Shown here piece after piece: positions 35,701-43,561 of a DNA stretch of 54,119 nt. Each line of letters starts with the position of its first letter. Position 1 is the first letter of the stretch. This DNA is from an uncultured Alphaproteobacteria bacterium (GTDB taxonomy: Bacteria; Pseudomonadota; Alphaproteobacteria; HIMB59; GCA-002718135): positions 1 to 54,119 of the forward strand of contig CACIQI010000010.1 in NCBI GenBank assembly GCA_902588745.1, written 5' to 3'. The notes under the pieces are model-generated. The model made no database searches and was not told the origin of the DNA. It saw only the letters and a list, made by a program, of their open reading frames with translations. The position numbers and the translations under genes are program-made.

Positions 35701-36624
35701 ATGTTTTTAAAAAATAAGAAATACCTCTTTGATGGAGGTTCCGGTCAAACTTTAATGGAAATGGGTTTAGAGACAACAGGTGATCTTTGGTCAGCACAAG
35801 CTTTATTAAATGAAAATAATCACCCAATGGTCGTAGAAATGCATAAAAATTTTATAAATGCAGGATCACAATTAATAGTCACTTCAAATTTTAGTGTTAG
35901 AAGGAGGTTACTAAAAAAATATAATTTACTAGATAAATTTGAATTTGGAATAAGATCTGCTGGAGCACTTGCATTAAAAGCAAAAAATGAAAGTGAAAAA
36001 AAAGTTATTATTGCAGGCTCATTGCCAAATCAAGGTAATACATATTCCCCAATACATTTTGAAACTGATGAAACCATGTTTAATTATTTTCATGAAATTG
36101 CAAAAATATTAAAAGATTACGTCGATATTTTTTACTTAGATGTTTTGTGTTCCATCAAAGAAATAAAAATTGCTTTAGAAGCCTCAAAAGAATTTAATAA
36201 ACAAGTTCTTGTAGGTGTGCACTTACGTTATGATGGAAAATTACCATCTGGAGAAAGTCTTGAAGAGCTTTTTCAAAATATGCAAAAATTTAATTGTTGC
36301 GGCATAGTATCAGCCTGCGTATCACCTGAAATCGTTAATTTGAGTATTCCTATATTTAATAAACAAAAGCTTCCTTTTGGTTATAAAATGAATTTATTTA
36401 AAGAACTGCCTACTAGTAATAAAGAAAAATTCAATTCAGAAGGTTTTGAAGGACATTATGATTATATTGATCCCGTTGAGTTATTAGGGACTCGAAATGA
36501 AGAATTTGGAGAGGAAAAATATAAAAAGTTTGTTTTAAATTCTTTTAATGAAGGTGTTACTCTAGTCGGTGGATGCTGTGAAGTAAAGCCACGACATATT
36601 GAAGCTATTAAAAATTTATTTTAA
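35701..36624 (+). CDS. Homocysteine S-methyltransferase family protein (BHMT/MMUM-like)
   Basis: A 307-residue zinc-dependent methyltransferase barrel. It opens LFDGGSGQTLMEMG, and the three zinc cysteines are present: SAC near residue 206 and the GGCC pair near 293. The family moves methyl groups from betaine, S-methylmethionine or DMSP to homocysteine. With carnitine-to-betaine genes in the same window, betaine is a natural donor candidate, but the sequence cannot decide. It is separated from the binding-protein gene by a terminator and stands 42 bases before a GcvT-like gene. Confidence 0.85.
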   Translation: MFLKNKKYLFDGGSGQTLMEMGLETTGDLWSAQALLNENNHPMVVEMHKNFINAGSQLIVTSNFSVRRRLLKKYNLLDKFEFGIRSAGALALKAKNESEKKVIIAGSLPNQGNTYSPIHFETDETMFNYFHEIAKILKDYVDIFYLDVLCSIKEIKIALEASKEFNKQVLVGVHLRYDGKLPSGESLEELFQNMQKFNCCGIVSACVSPEIVNLSIPIFNKQKLPFGYKMNLFKELPTSNKEKFNSEGFEGHYDYIDPVELLGTRNEEFGEEKYKKFVLNSFNEGVTLVGGCCEVKPRHIEAIKNLF

Positions 36625-36638
36625 AATTTTTTTTTCAT

Positions 36639-36650
36639 TATTTTGTGATA
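36639..36650 (+). repeat. 12-base repeat copy 1, before the GcvT-like gene
   Basis: TATTTTGTGATA occurs here, 16 bases before the ATG at 36667, and again at 37899-37910 before the next gene. Two short intergenic gaps in the same operon sharing a 12-mer suggests a common regulatory or processing element. Confidence 0.4.
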
Positions 36651-36666
36651 AGTTGAATAAATTTAT

Positions 36667-37896
36667 ATGGGAGATTTAGTTAGTAATTACAGATTTGTTG
36701 TAAAGCCAGTTATTAAAGAAGCTGGTAGATCTTTAGATTTAGCCAGACCCATGAAAATACATCCTCTTACATATCAGGAGTTACCACTTAACCCAGAATA
36801 TACTAACTACGCCGATGGTAGATTTACCCTTGAAAAATTATCTCATGCTACAGCAGATGAAATGTATTGGAAAGCTAGACAAGAAATAATTTTACGTCAT
36901 ACGGGTGAGCATCCATACGAAATCTCTGGTCCAGATGCTGAAAATTTACTTCAACAAATATTTCCTAGAGATATTTCAAAAGTAAAAATAGGACGATGTT
37001 CTTATCAATTTGCTTGCTATCATGATGGAGGAATGATTTCAGATGGATTATTATTAAGATTAGAAAAAAATAAATTTTGGTTTGCACAAGGTGATGGACA
37101 TTTATATAGTTGGTACAAAGCTCATTCGAAAAATTTAGATGTTGAAATTAAAGATCCAAATGTATGGGTTAGTCAAATACAAGGACCTAAATCTTTAAAA
37201 CTTTTAGAAAAACTAGTTGATGAACCATTAAAAAATAATTTTAATTATTTTGATTGGATTGAAACTTCAATTGCTTCAGAAGAAGTGATTATAAGCAGAA
37301 CAGGGTTTACAAATGAACTTGGCTGGGAAATTTATTTAAGACCAGAAAATGATGCAAAAAAAATTGGAGACTTAATACTCAGTAAAGGTGGAGAAATGGG
37401 AATGATTCTAACAGCCTCACCAGGATTTAGATGTAGAAGAATTGAGGCAGGTCTCTTATCTGCAGGGAGAGATTTTACAAAAGACAGATCTCCATTTACT
37501 GTTGGATTAGGAAAATTTATAGATTTTAATAAAGGAGATTTTATAGGAAGAGATTATTTACTAAATGCAAGTAAAGATTGTTTAACATGGGGTATGAGAG
37601 TGGAAAATAGTTTTGCGTTGGTTGATTCTGAAATTTCTATTAATAATAAAAAAGTTGGAATTGTAACTTCTAGTACATGGTCGCCATTTCAAGTTTGTGG
37701 TGTTGCTATAGTCCATATGGATAATGGAGAATTTTCGCCAGGAACAATAGTAGATGTTAGTTGTGATGATGGTAGTATGCAAAAAGGTGAAATCTGTACT
37801 TTACCAATGTATGATGAGAAAGGTGAAATACAAAGAGGTTTAAAAGAAGATATTCCATCTGGTCCACTACCTTGGAGGGGTATTTCAAAAAACTAA
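36667..37896 (+). CDS. GcvT-like folate-dependent aminomethyltransferase/demethylase
   Basis: A 409-residue protein of the glycine cleavage T/dimethylglycine dehydrogenase C-terminal family. Blocks HPYEISGPDAENLLQQIFPRDI, GMISDGLLLRL, SQIQGPKSLKLLEKL, SRTGFTNELGWEIYL and CRRIEAGLLSAGRDF line up with the tetrahydrofolate-binding domain. An N-terminal extension of about 50 residues precedes it. No H, P or L glycine cleavage proteins are nearby, so it is more likely a tetrahydrofolate-dependent demethylase of a methylated substrate. The actual substrate is unknown. Confidence 0.82.
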   Translation: MGDLVSNYRFVVKPVIKEAGRSLDLARPMKIHPLTYQELPLNPEYTNYADGRFTLEKLSHATADEMYWKARQEIILRHTGEHPYEISGPDAENLLQQIFPRDISKVKIGRCSYQFACYHDGGMISDGLLLRLEKNKFWFAQGDGHLYSWYKAHSKNLDVEIKDPNVWVSQIQGPKSLKLLEKLVDEPLKNNFNYFDWIETSIASEEVIISRTGFTNELGWEIYLRPENDAKKIGDLILSKGGEMGMILTASPGFRCRRIEAGLLSAGRDFTKDRSPFTVGLGKFIDFNKGDFIGRDYLLNASKDCLTWGMRVENSFALVDSEISINNKKVGIVTSSTWSPFQVCGVAIVHMDNGEFSPGTIVDVSCDDGSMQKGEICTLPMYDEKGEIQRGLKEDIPSGPLPWRGISKN

Positions 37897-37898
37897 TA

Positions 37899-37910
37899 TA
37901 TTTTGTGATA
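37899..37910 (+). repeat. 12-base repeat copy 2, before the hydroxyacid oxidase gene
   Basis: Second copy of TATTTTGTGATA, immediately after the GcvT-like stop and 34 bases before the ATG at 37945. See the copy at 36639-36650. Confidence 0.4.
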
Positions 37911-37944
37911 GAATTATAAATTATATTAGAATACAAATATCAAG

Positions 37945-39108
37945 ATGAATGATCTCATTAAACCTAGTACTAAAATCCATACAATAGATGATGCAATTAG
38001 ATTGTCTAAAAAAAGATTACCAAAATTAGTGTTTGATTTCATCGATGGAGCATCAGGAGATGATAAACTTGCTGAAATTAATAGTACGGCATTAGATCAA
38101 ATCAGACTTGAGCCTAAGGTTTTCAGAAATGTCGAGAATAGAAATTTAAGTAAAAAAATATTTGATTTTAATTTTGATTATCCATTTGGATTTGCGCCAA
38201 TGGGTATGACAAATCTCTCATGGCCTGAGGCAGATAAAATGATCGCAAAAGAAAGTGCGTATAATAATATTCCAACATGTGTTTCAATGGCTTCTAGTAC
38301 TACACTTGAAGATATGTTTACTTTCTCAGAGGGTCATTCGTGGATGCAAATATATATTTTTCAAAGTGAAGAATTTATTATGGAATTATTAAAAAGAGCA
38401 GAAAATATTGGGTACAAAGTTTTAATTCTTACTGTTGATGTACCCATTCTTTCAAGAAGAGCAAGAGATGATAGAAATGGTTTTGGTTATCCATTTAAAA
38501 TAGGTCCAAAACAATTTTTAGATTTTGCACTGCATCCTCAATGGAGCTTAACTACTTTGTTAAAAGGTGCTCCAAAACCAATGAATTATGTTACTTCTAA
38601 AAGTGGAGATCAAATTTTTAGAAGAAAAGAAAGTAGAGGCACTACTGATTGGGATACTTTACAAAGAATTAGAGAGGCTTGGAAAGGAAAATTAATAATC
38701 AAAGGAGTCATGAACTCTGAAGATGCCTTTAAAATTAAAGAGGCTGGTGCTGATGCAATTCAAGTATCAAATCATGGTGGAAGACAATTAGATAGTGCTA
38801 CTGCTTCTATTAATGCTTTACCATTAATACGAAAAGCTTTGGGAGAGGATTTTCCAATACTTTTTGATAGTGGCATTAGAAGTGGTAGTGATATTTTACG
38901 CGCATTAGCTCTGGGAGCTGATTTTGTTATGTTTGGCAGACCTTTAATGTATGCCATTGGTGCGGATGGTGCAAAAGGCCTTAGAAGAATCATTAACTTA
39001 ATTAAAGAAGAGTTAAGTACAAATCTTGGATTAGTGGGGTTAACAGATATAAATGAAGTTGATAAAAAAATAATAGCAGAGAAGTTTTTCAAGGATATAA
39101 AGTATTAA
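37945..39108 (+). CDS. FMN-dependent alpha-hydroxy-acid oxidase/dehydrogenase (LldD-like)
   Basis: A 387-residue flavoprotein that oxidises an (S)-2-hydroxy acid to a 2-oxo acid. Key blocks: PFGFAPMGMTNLSWP near residue 78, the FMN/substrate stretch WMQIYIF near 133, LTVDVPILSRRARDDRNGF near 165, and the signature SNHGGRQLD near 275 with the catalytic histidine and arginine. DSGIRSGSDILRALALGADFVMFGRP binds FMN phosphate. It begins a six-gene unit with gaps of 0-3 bases. The pairing with a ThDP enzyme next door suggests consecutive steps. Confidence 0.92.
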   Translation: MNDLIKPSTKIHTIDDAIRLSKKRLPKLVFDFIDGASGDDKLAEINSTALDQIRLEPKVFRNVENRNLSKKIFDFNFDYPFGFAPMGMTNLSWPEADKMIAKESAYNNIPTCVSMASSTTLEDMFTFSEGHSWMQIYIFQSEEFIMELLKRAENIGYKVLILTVDVPILSRRARDDRNGFGYPFKIGPKQFLDFALHPQWSLTTLLKGAPKPMNYVTSKSGDQIFRRKESRGTTDWDTLQRIREAWKGKLIIKGVMNSEDAFKIKEAGADAIQVSNHGGRQLDSATASINALPLIRKALGEDFPILFDSGIRSGSDILRALALGADFVMFGRPLMYAIGADGAKGLRRIINLIKEELSTNLGLVGLTDINEVDKKIIAEKFFKDIKY

Positions 39109-39109
39109 A

Positions 39110-40852
39110 ATGGGAAACAAAAAGATTAGAGGTGGGGCATTAGTTGCAAGAGCTCTTAGAGAGAAAGGTATTGATAATGTTTTTACACTTTCTGGAGGCT
39201 TTTGTAATCCAGCACTTGAAGGATTTATGGAATGTCAAATTAATGTAATTAATTGTCCTCATGAACAAATTGCTGGTCATTTAGCCGATGGTCATACTAG
39301 GATATCAAGGAAACCATCCGTTTGTATTGTCGGGCCAGAAGGTTTCGCAAATGCAGTGCCTTCAATGATGGAAGCATGGGGTGAAAGATCACCTGTTATT
39401 TTTATAACTGGATCAAGTAGCTTAAAAAGACAAGGATCAGGTGGTTTTAAGGAAATAGATGACGTATCTATTGCAGCACCGTTAACAAAATACAGTGCAA
39501 GTATAACAGATGGCAACAGAATAAGAGAGTTTGTTGACAAAGCATATAGAATTGCAACAAATGGTTATCCTGGTGCAGTGCATTTAAGTGTACCAGTAGA
39601 TATAATGTTTTCATCATTTGCAGATGATGCAGGCTTAGAAGAAAGACCTTTTACTCATCAAAAGAAACCTATAGCAAAAGCTTGGCCCGATCCTGAGAGT
39701 TTAAATGAATTATTTGATCTGACAATTAGTTCACAAAAACCTGTTTTTATTGGAGGGCATGGTGTTTGGTGGTCTTACGCAGAAAAAAAATTAGAGCAAG
39801 CTGGCTTTGAATTAAACATTCCAATATTTAATATACCATACCATCAAAAGCTTTTAGGTGAAGAAGCAGATACATACATGGGTCTGGCAGATATTCATCA
39901 ATATCCTCCATCAAAAATGGCTCTTCATGAATCAGATTTGGTTCTTATGATTGGTGCACGTCTTGATAATCAAATGAATTTTGGTAATCCTCCACTTTTT
40001 CCAAAAAGCACTAAGCTTGTTTGTATTAATGGATCGCATGAAGAAATAGAATTAAATAGAGCTGCAGATATTAACTTACTTTGTGATCCTGGAGTTTTTT
40101 TGGATAAACTAATAGAATTAAAGAAAAACAGTAAATGGAAATTAAACAATGAATGGTTTAATAAGAATAAAAAAGAGAAAAAAAATTGGATCAATAAAAC
40201 ATTAGATGATTTAAATAAAGAAACTGAAGAGGCTAAAAAAGAAGGGGGGAAAATTCATCCTCTTCAATTAGCTTTAGATGTTCAAGAAGTATTAACTGAA
40301 AATGATTGGTTAGTTATTGATGGTGGTAACACGCATTTCTGGTCCGAGATTGCAATTAATATTGCTGGATCAAAAGGTAAAAAACTTGGAGGAATATTAC
40401 ATCCAGGCACTTTCAGTATGTTAGGTGTTGGAGTTCCTTTTGCAGTATCAGCAAAAAATCTTAATCCTAAATCTAATGTTGTGTTAATAAGTGGAGATGG
40501 TGCATTTTTATCTGGCGGATTGTCAATTGAAGCTGCATTTCAAGAAAAAAAACCTATTGTTGTTGTTATAGATAATAATGGAGGTCTTGATTGTATTTCT
40601 CAACAACAAGAAAGATTATTTGAAAGTGGGAAACACTTTGCAACTGATTTTAGAGATATTCCATTTCATTCAATTTTTGAAGGTTTTGGAGGGCATGGAG
40701 AATTAGTTACTAAAAGAGAAGATTTAGCCCCCGCTTTAAAAAGAGCTTTAGAAAGTGGTAAAACTGCATGTGTAAATGTAAAGGCTAAAGGTGTTATAAG
40801 TCCAATAGTTGCTGCAGTTAGTGATAAAAGAGATAAAGCGTCTATAGAGTAG
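39110..40852 (+). CDS. Thiamine-diphosphate-dependent enzyme, acetolactate synthase-like
   Basis: A 580-residue protein with the three-domain ThDP layout. The PYR domain has the activating glutamate in NCPHEQIAGHLADGHTR near residue 50. The central domain contains GLADIHQYPPSKMALHESDLV. The PP domain has the magnesium/ThDP motif ISGDGAFLSGG...NN near 465-490. It could be a 2-oxoacid decarboxylase, a carboligase or a 2-hydroxyacyl-CoA lyase. The upstream hydroxyacid oxidase supplies a 2-oxo acid, which favours decarboxylation. It starts one base after the oxidase stop. Confidence 0.85.
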   Translation: MGNKKIRGGALVARALREKGIDNVFTLSGGFCNPALEGFMECQINVINCPHEQIAGHLADGHTRISRKPSVCIVGPEGFANAVPSMMEAWGERSPVIFITGSSSLKRQGSGGFKEIDDVSIAAPLTKYSASITDGNRIREFVDKAYRIATNGYPGAVHLSVPVDIMFSSFADDAGLEERPFTHQKKPIAKAWPDPESLNELFDLTISSQKPVFIGGHGVWWSYAEKKLEQAGFELNIPIFNIPYHQKLLGEEADTYMGLADIHQYPPSKMALHESDLVLMIGARLDNQMNFGNPPLFPKSTKLVCINGSHEEIELNRAADINLLCDPGVFLDKLIELKKNSKWKLNNEWFNKNKKEKKNWINKTLDDLNKETEEAKKEGGKIHPLQLALDVQEVLTENDWLVIDGGNTHFWSEIAINIAGSKGKKLGGILHPGTFSMLGVGVPFAVSAKNLNPKSNVVLISGDGAFLSGGLSIEAAFQEKKPIVVVIDNNGGLDCISQQQERLFESGKHFATDFRDIPFHSIFEGFGGHGELVTKREDLAPALKRALESGKTACVNVKAKGVISPIVAAVSDKRDKASIE

Positions 40853-40855
40853 GTT

Positions 40856-41191
40856 ATGGCAATTTTTTCTACACATTTACTAAACTCAATAGATGGTACA
40901 CATGCAAGTGATGTAGAAATTGTTATTTATAAAGTAAATAATAATAACAAAGTTGTATTTCTAGAAGATAAAACAGATAGCTCTGGAAGAATGCTTAAAG
41001 AATTTGAATTAACGAAAGAAGATTGTGAAAGTGATTATGAAATGATAATTAATTCTGGTAAATATTTTAGAAATACTAGTGAAATAATTAATTCAATAAG
41101 TGTTAAATTTAAAATGAAAGATCCTCTTAAAAAATATCACATACCTTTAATTGTTTCTCCAAATGGATACTCAATATGGTGGTCAAAATAA
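40856..41191 (+). CDS. Transthyretin/5-hydroxyisourate hydrolase-like protein with altered C terminus
   Basis: A 111-residue protein of the HIUase/transthyretin fold. It keeps the first catalytic histidine (FSTHLLNSIDG), the arginine of DSSGRMLKEF, and the histidine of KKYHIPLIVSPNGYS. The final tetrapeptide, YRGS in true hydroxyisourate hydrolases and needed for catalysis, is here IWWSK. No urate pathway genes are nearby. It sits three bases after the ThDP gene and one base before the DmdA-like gene. A non-uric ring or lactone hydrolysis is possible. Function unknown. Confidence 0.8.
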   Translation: MAIFSTHLLNSIDGTHASDVEIVIYKVNNNNKVVFLEDKTDSSGRMLKEFELTKEDCESDYEMIINSGKYFRNTSEIINSISVKFKMKDPLKKYHIPLIVSPNGYSIWWSK

Positions 41192-41192
41192 A

Positions 41193-42314
41193 ATGAGTAA
41201 TTCAGGATTAAACATGTCTAGACGTATTAGGAGGACTCCCTATACAGAGAAAGTAATTGAGGCTGGTGTAAGTGGTTTTACTGTAGTCAATCATATGCTT
41301 CTTCCAAAATCATATAAAGCAACAGTAGAAGAAGATTATTGGCACTTATCTAAAAATACTCAAATTTGGGATGTTTCATGTCAACGACAAGTTCAAATAA
41401 TAGGAGAAGATGCTACAAAATTAATACAATTCATGTCTCCAAGATCAATAAAAGATATGCCTATTGGTAAATGTTACTATTACCCAATGATTGATGAAAA
41501 TGCAGGGATGATAAACGATCCTGTACTCTTAAAATTAAGTGAAAATAAATATTGGCTATCAGTTGCAGACTCAGATGTTCTTCTTTGGGCAAAAGGATTA
41601 GCTGTAGGAAGAAATTTTAAAGTTGATATTATAGAGCCAGATATTTACCCCCTAGCAATTCAAGGTCCAAAATCTGAAGAATTAATATCATCAATATTTG
41701 GAGAAAAAATTAAAAAATTAAAATTCTTTCATTTTTCTTTTTTTGAATTTGAAGGAACAAAGCAGATAATTGCAAGATCAGGATATAGCAAACAAGATGG
41801 TTTTGAGATTTATCTTAAAGGTTTTAGTCTAGGAAAAAAACTTTGGGAAACAATTTGGGAAGCAGGAAAAGATTTTAATATTTCACCTGGATGTCCAAAT
41901 TTAATTGATAGAATAGAAGGTGGTTTATTATCCTATGGTAATGAATTTACTTTAGAAAATAATCCAATTGAATGTGGATTTGATAATTATTGTAATAATT
42001 TATCTCATGATTTCATTGGAAAAAATGCACTAAAAAAAATATTAAAAAATGGAATAGAAAAAAAAATAAAAGGAATTACTTTTAATGGGTCCCCGACTCC
42101 TCCGTGCACAATACCTTTTCCTGTTTACTCAAAAAATAGATTTCAAATTGGTAATATTACCTCTGGTATTTATTCACCATTTTTAAAAACCAATATTGGG
42201 CTATCAATGGTTGATAGAGATTATTGGAATGATGGTCAGGATGTTATCGTATTAACACCAGACAATATTGAAAGAAAAGGTAAAGTGTGTTCACTACCTT
42301 TTAATTATTCTTAA
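41193..42314 (+). CDS. DmdA-like tetrahydrofolate-dependent demethylase (DMSP demethylase family)
   Basis: A 373-residue GcvT-fold protein. Unlike ordinary GcvT it opens SRRIRRTPYTEKV and then VVNHMLLPKSYK, and contains EEDYWHLSKNTQIWDVSCQRQVQI, SVADSDVLLWAKGLAVGR, YPLAIQGPKSEEL and CPNLIDRIEGGLLSYGNE, a pattern I associate with SAR11-type DmdA, which removes a methyl from DMSP to give methylmercaptopropionate. The start is the ATG at 41193, one base after the previous stop. DmdB and DmdC are not in the window, so a related methylated substrate remains possible. Confidence 0.75.
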   Translation: MSNSGLNMSRRIRRTPYTEKVIEAGVSGFTVVNHMLLPKSYKATVEEDYWHLSKNTQIWDVSCQRQVQIIGEDATKLIQFMSPRSIKDMPIGKCYYYPMIDENAGMINDPVLLKLSENKYWLSVADSDVLLWAKGLAVGRNFKVDIIEPDIYPLAIQGPKSEELISSIFGEKIKKLKFFHFSFFEFEGTKQIIARSGYSKQDGFEIYLKGFSLGKKLWETIWEAGKDFNISPGCPNLIDRIEGGLLSYGNEFTLENNPIECGFDNYCNNLSHDFIGKNALKKILKNGIEKKIKGITFNGSPTPPCTIPFPVYSKNRFQIGNITSGIYSPFLKTNIGLSMVDRDYWNDGQDVIVLTPDNIERKGKVCSLPFNYS

Positions 42315-42315
42315 A

Positions 42316-42762
42316 ATGAGTCATTCAATTGAATTAAAGTGGGAGTTAGGGGATCAAAAACTCGAATTTGGAAAATACTTAACTGATCACATAGTAATGC
42401 TTAACGAAAATGTATCTATTGATGCAGGATCATCCCCAGATTATGGAGGAAGCGAAACTAATATTAATCCAGAGCAAAAACTAGCTGCAGCTGTAAGTAG
42501 TTGTTTTATGATGACATTTTTAGCTTTAGCTGCAAAAATGAAATGGCCAGTTATTAATTACAAAGATAAAGCAATTTCTTATTTAGGAAAAAATGCAGAG
42601 GGAAGAATGTACGTCAACAAAATAGAGCTAAATCCAGCTATAGTATTTGAAGGTAATTTTAATATTTCTGATGAAGAAATGAAAAAAATGAAAGAGAGAT
42701 CACATAAGTATTGTTTTATCGCTAATTCACTATCTAAAGATGTTGAAATTCAAATCAATTAA
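42316..42762 (+). CDS. OsmC/Ohr-family peroxiredoxin-like protein
   Basis: A 148-residue OsmC-fold protein. The two redox cysteines are in place: AVSSCFMMTFLALAAKM near residue 60 and KYCFIANSL near 134, the pair used by Ohr/OsmC to reduce organic hydroperoxides. It starts one base after the DmdA-like stop; the frame is open 16 codons upstream, inside that gene. Its place inside a catabolic operon suggests protection from a reactive product, such as peroxide from the hydroxyacid oxidase or oxidised sulfur compounds; that link is inference. Confidence 0.85.
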   Translation: MSHSIELKWELGDQKLEFGKYLTDHIVMLNENVSIDAGSSPDYGGSETNINPEQKLAAAVSSCFMMTFLALAAKMKWPVINYKDKAISYLGKNAEGRMYVNKIELNPAIVFEGNFNISDEEMKKMKERSHKYCFIANSLSKDVEIQIN

Positions 42763-43554
42763 ATGAATTTTAATTTAATATTAAACGAAAAAAATAATAA
42801 TATTTTTAATATTATTCTTAATGATCAGAAAAACCAAAATACTTTAGGCGAAAACATGATCAATGAATTAACATCAGCGCTAGATATTGCTGATAAAGAT
42901 AATGAAGTAAAAGTAATTATTTTATCATCAAAAGGTAATATTTTTTGTGCAGGACATAATTTAAAAGATTTAAATTCACAAAGATTGCAAAATGACAAAG
43001 GTGAAAGCTATTTTAAAAAAATATTTCAAATGTGTTCTCAACTTATGCTGAAAATTAATAAAAATAATAAACCAGTTATAGCTATGGTTGATGGTATCGC
43101 TACTGCAGCAGGCTGTCAGTTAATTTCTAGCTGTGATTTAGCTTACTCAAGTAGCAGAGCAAAATATGCAACTCCTGGTGTTAATATTGGATTATTTTGT
43201 TCTACACCAATGGTTCCATTATCAAGAACTGTAGGTAAAAAGCAAGCTATGGAAATGCTTCTCACTGGAGATCTTATAGATGCAAATAAAGCATTAAGGA
43301 TTGGTTTAATAAATGATATCTTTGAAGAAGATAGTTTAAAAGAAAATGTATTTCAGATTGCAAAAAAAATATCGTCTAAATCTTCTAATACTATTAAAAT
43401 TGGTAAAGAAGCTTTTTACAAACAAAAAGATATGAATTTAGAAGACGCTTATACTTTTACTTCAAAGGTAATGACGGAAAATATGTTACATGATGATTCC
43501 AAGGAAGGTATTGAAGCTTTTTTAGAAAAAAGAGAGCCAAACTGGAAAGAATAA
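42763..43554 (+). CDS. Enoyl-CoA hydratase/isomerase family protein
   Basis: A 263-residue crotonase-fold protein. The oxyanion-hole blocks are FCAGHNLKDLN near residue 60 and MVDGIATAAGCQLISSCDLAYSS near 105-127. The catalytic region GVNIGLFCSTPMVPLSR lies near 140. At the second catalytic position it has no standard glutamate, so the exact reaction is unclear. It directly follows the osmC stop (0 bases). In DMSP demethylation the last enzyme, DmdD, is also a crotonase-fold hydratase, so a matching role is possible but unproven. Confidence 0.85.
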   Translation: MNFNLILNEKNNNIFNIILNDQKNQNTLGENMINELTSALDIADKDNEVKVIILSSKGNIFCAGHNLKDLNSQRLQNDKGESYFKKIFQMCSQLMLKINKNNKPVIAMVDGIATAAGCQLISSCDLAYSSSRAKYATPGVNIGLFCSTPMVPLSRTVGKKQAMEMLLTGDLIDANKALRIGLINDIFEEDSLKENVFQIAKKISSKSSNTIKIGKEAFYKQKDMNLEDAYTFTSKVMTENMLHDDSKEGIEAFLEKREPNWKE

Positions 43555-43561
43555 TTACTTC

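Noticed and set aside
40856-41191. Assignment of the transthyretin-like gene to urate degradation
   Set aside because: The catalytic C-terminal YRGS is missing and no uricase, OHCU decarboxylase or allantoinase gene is present.
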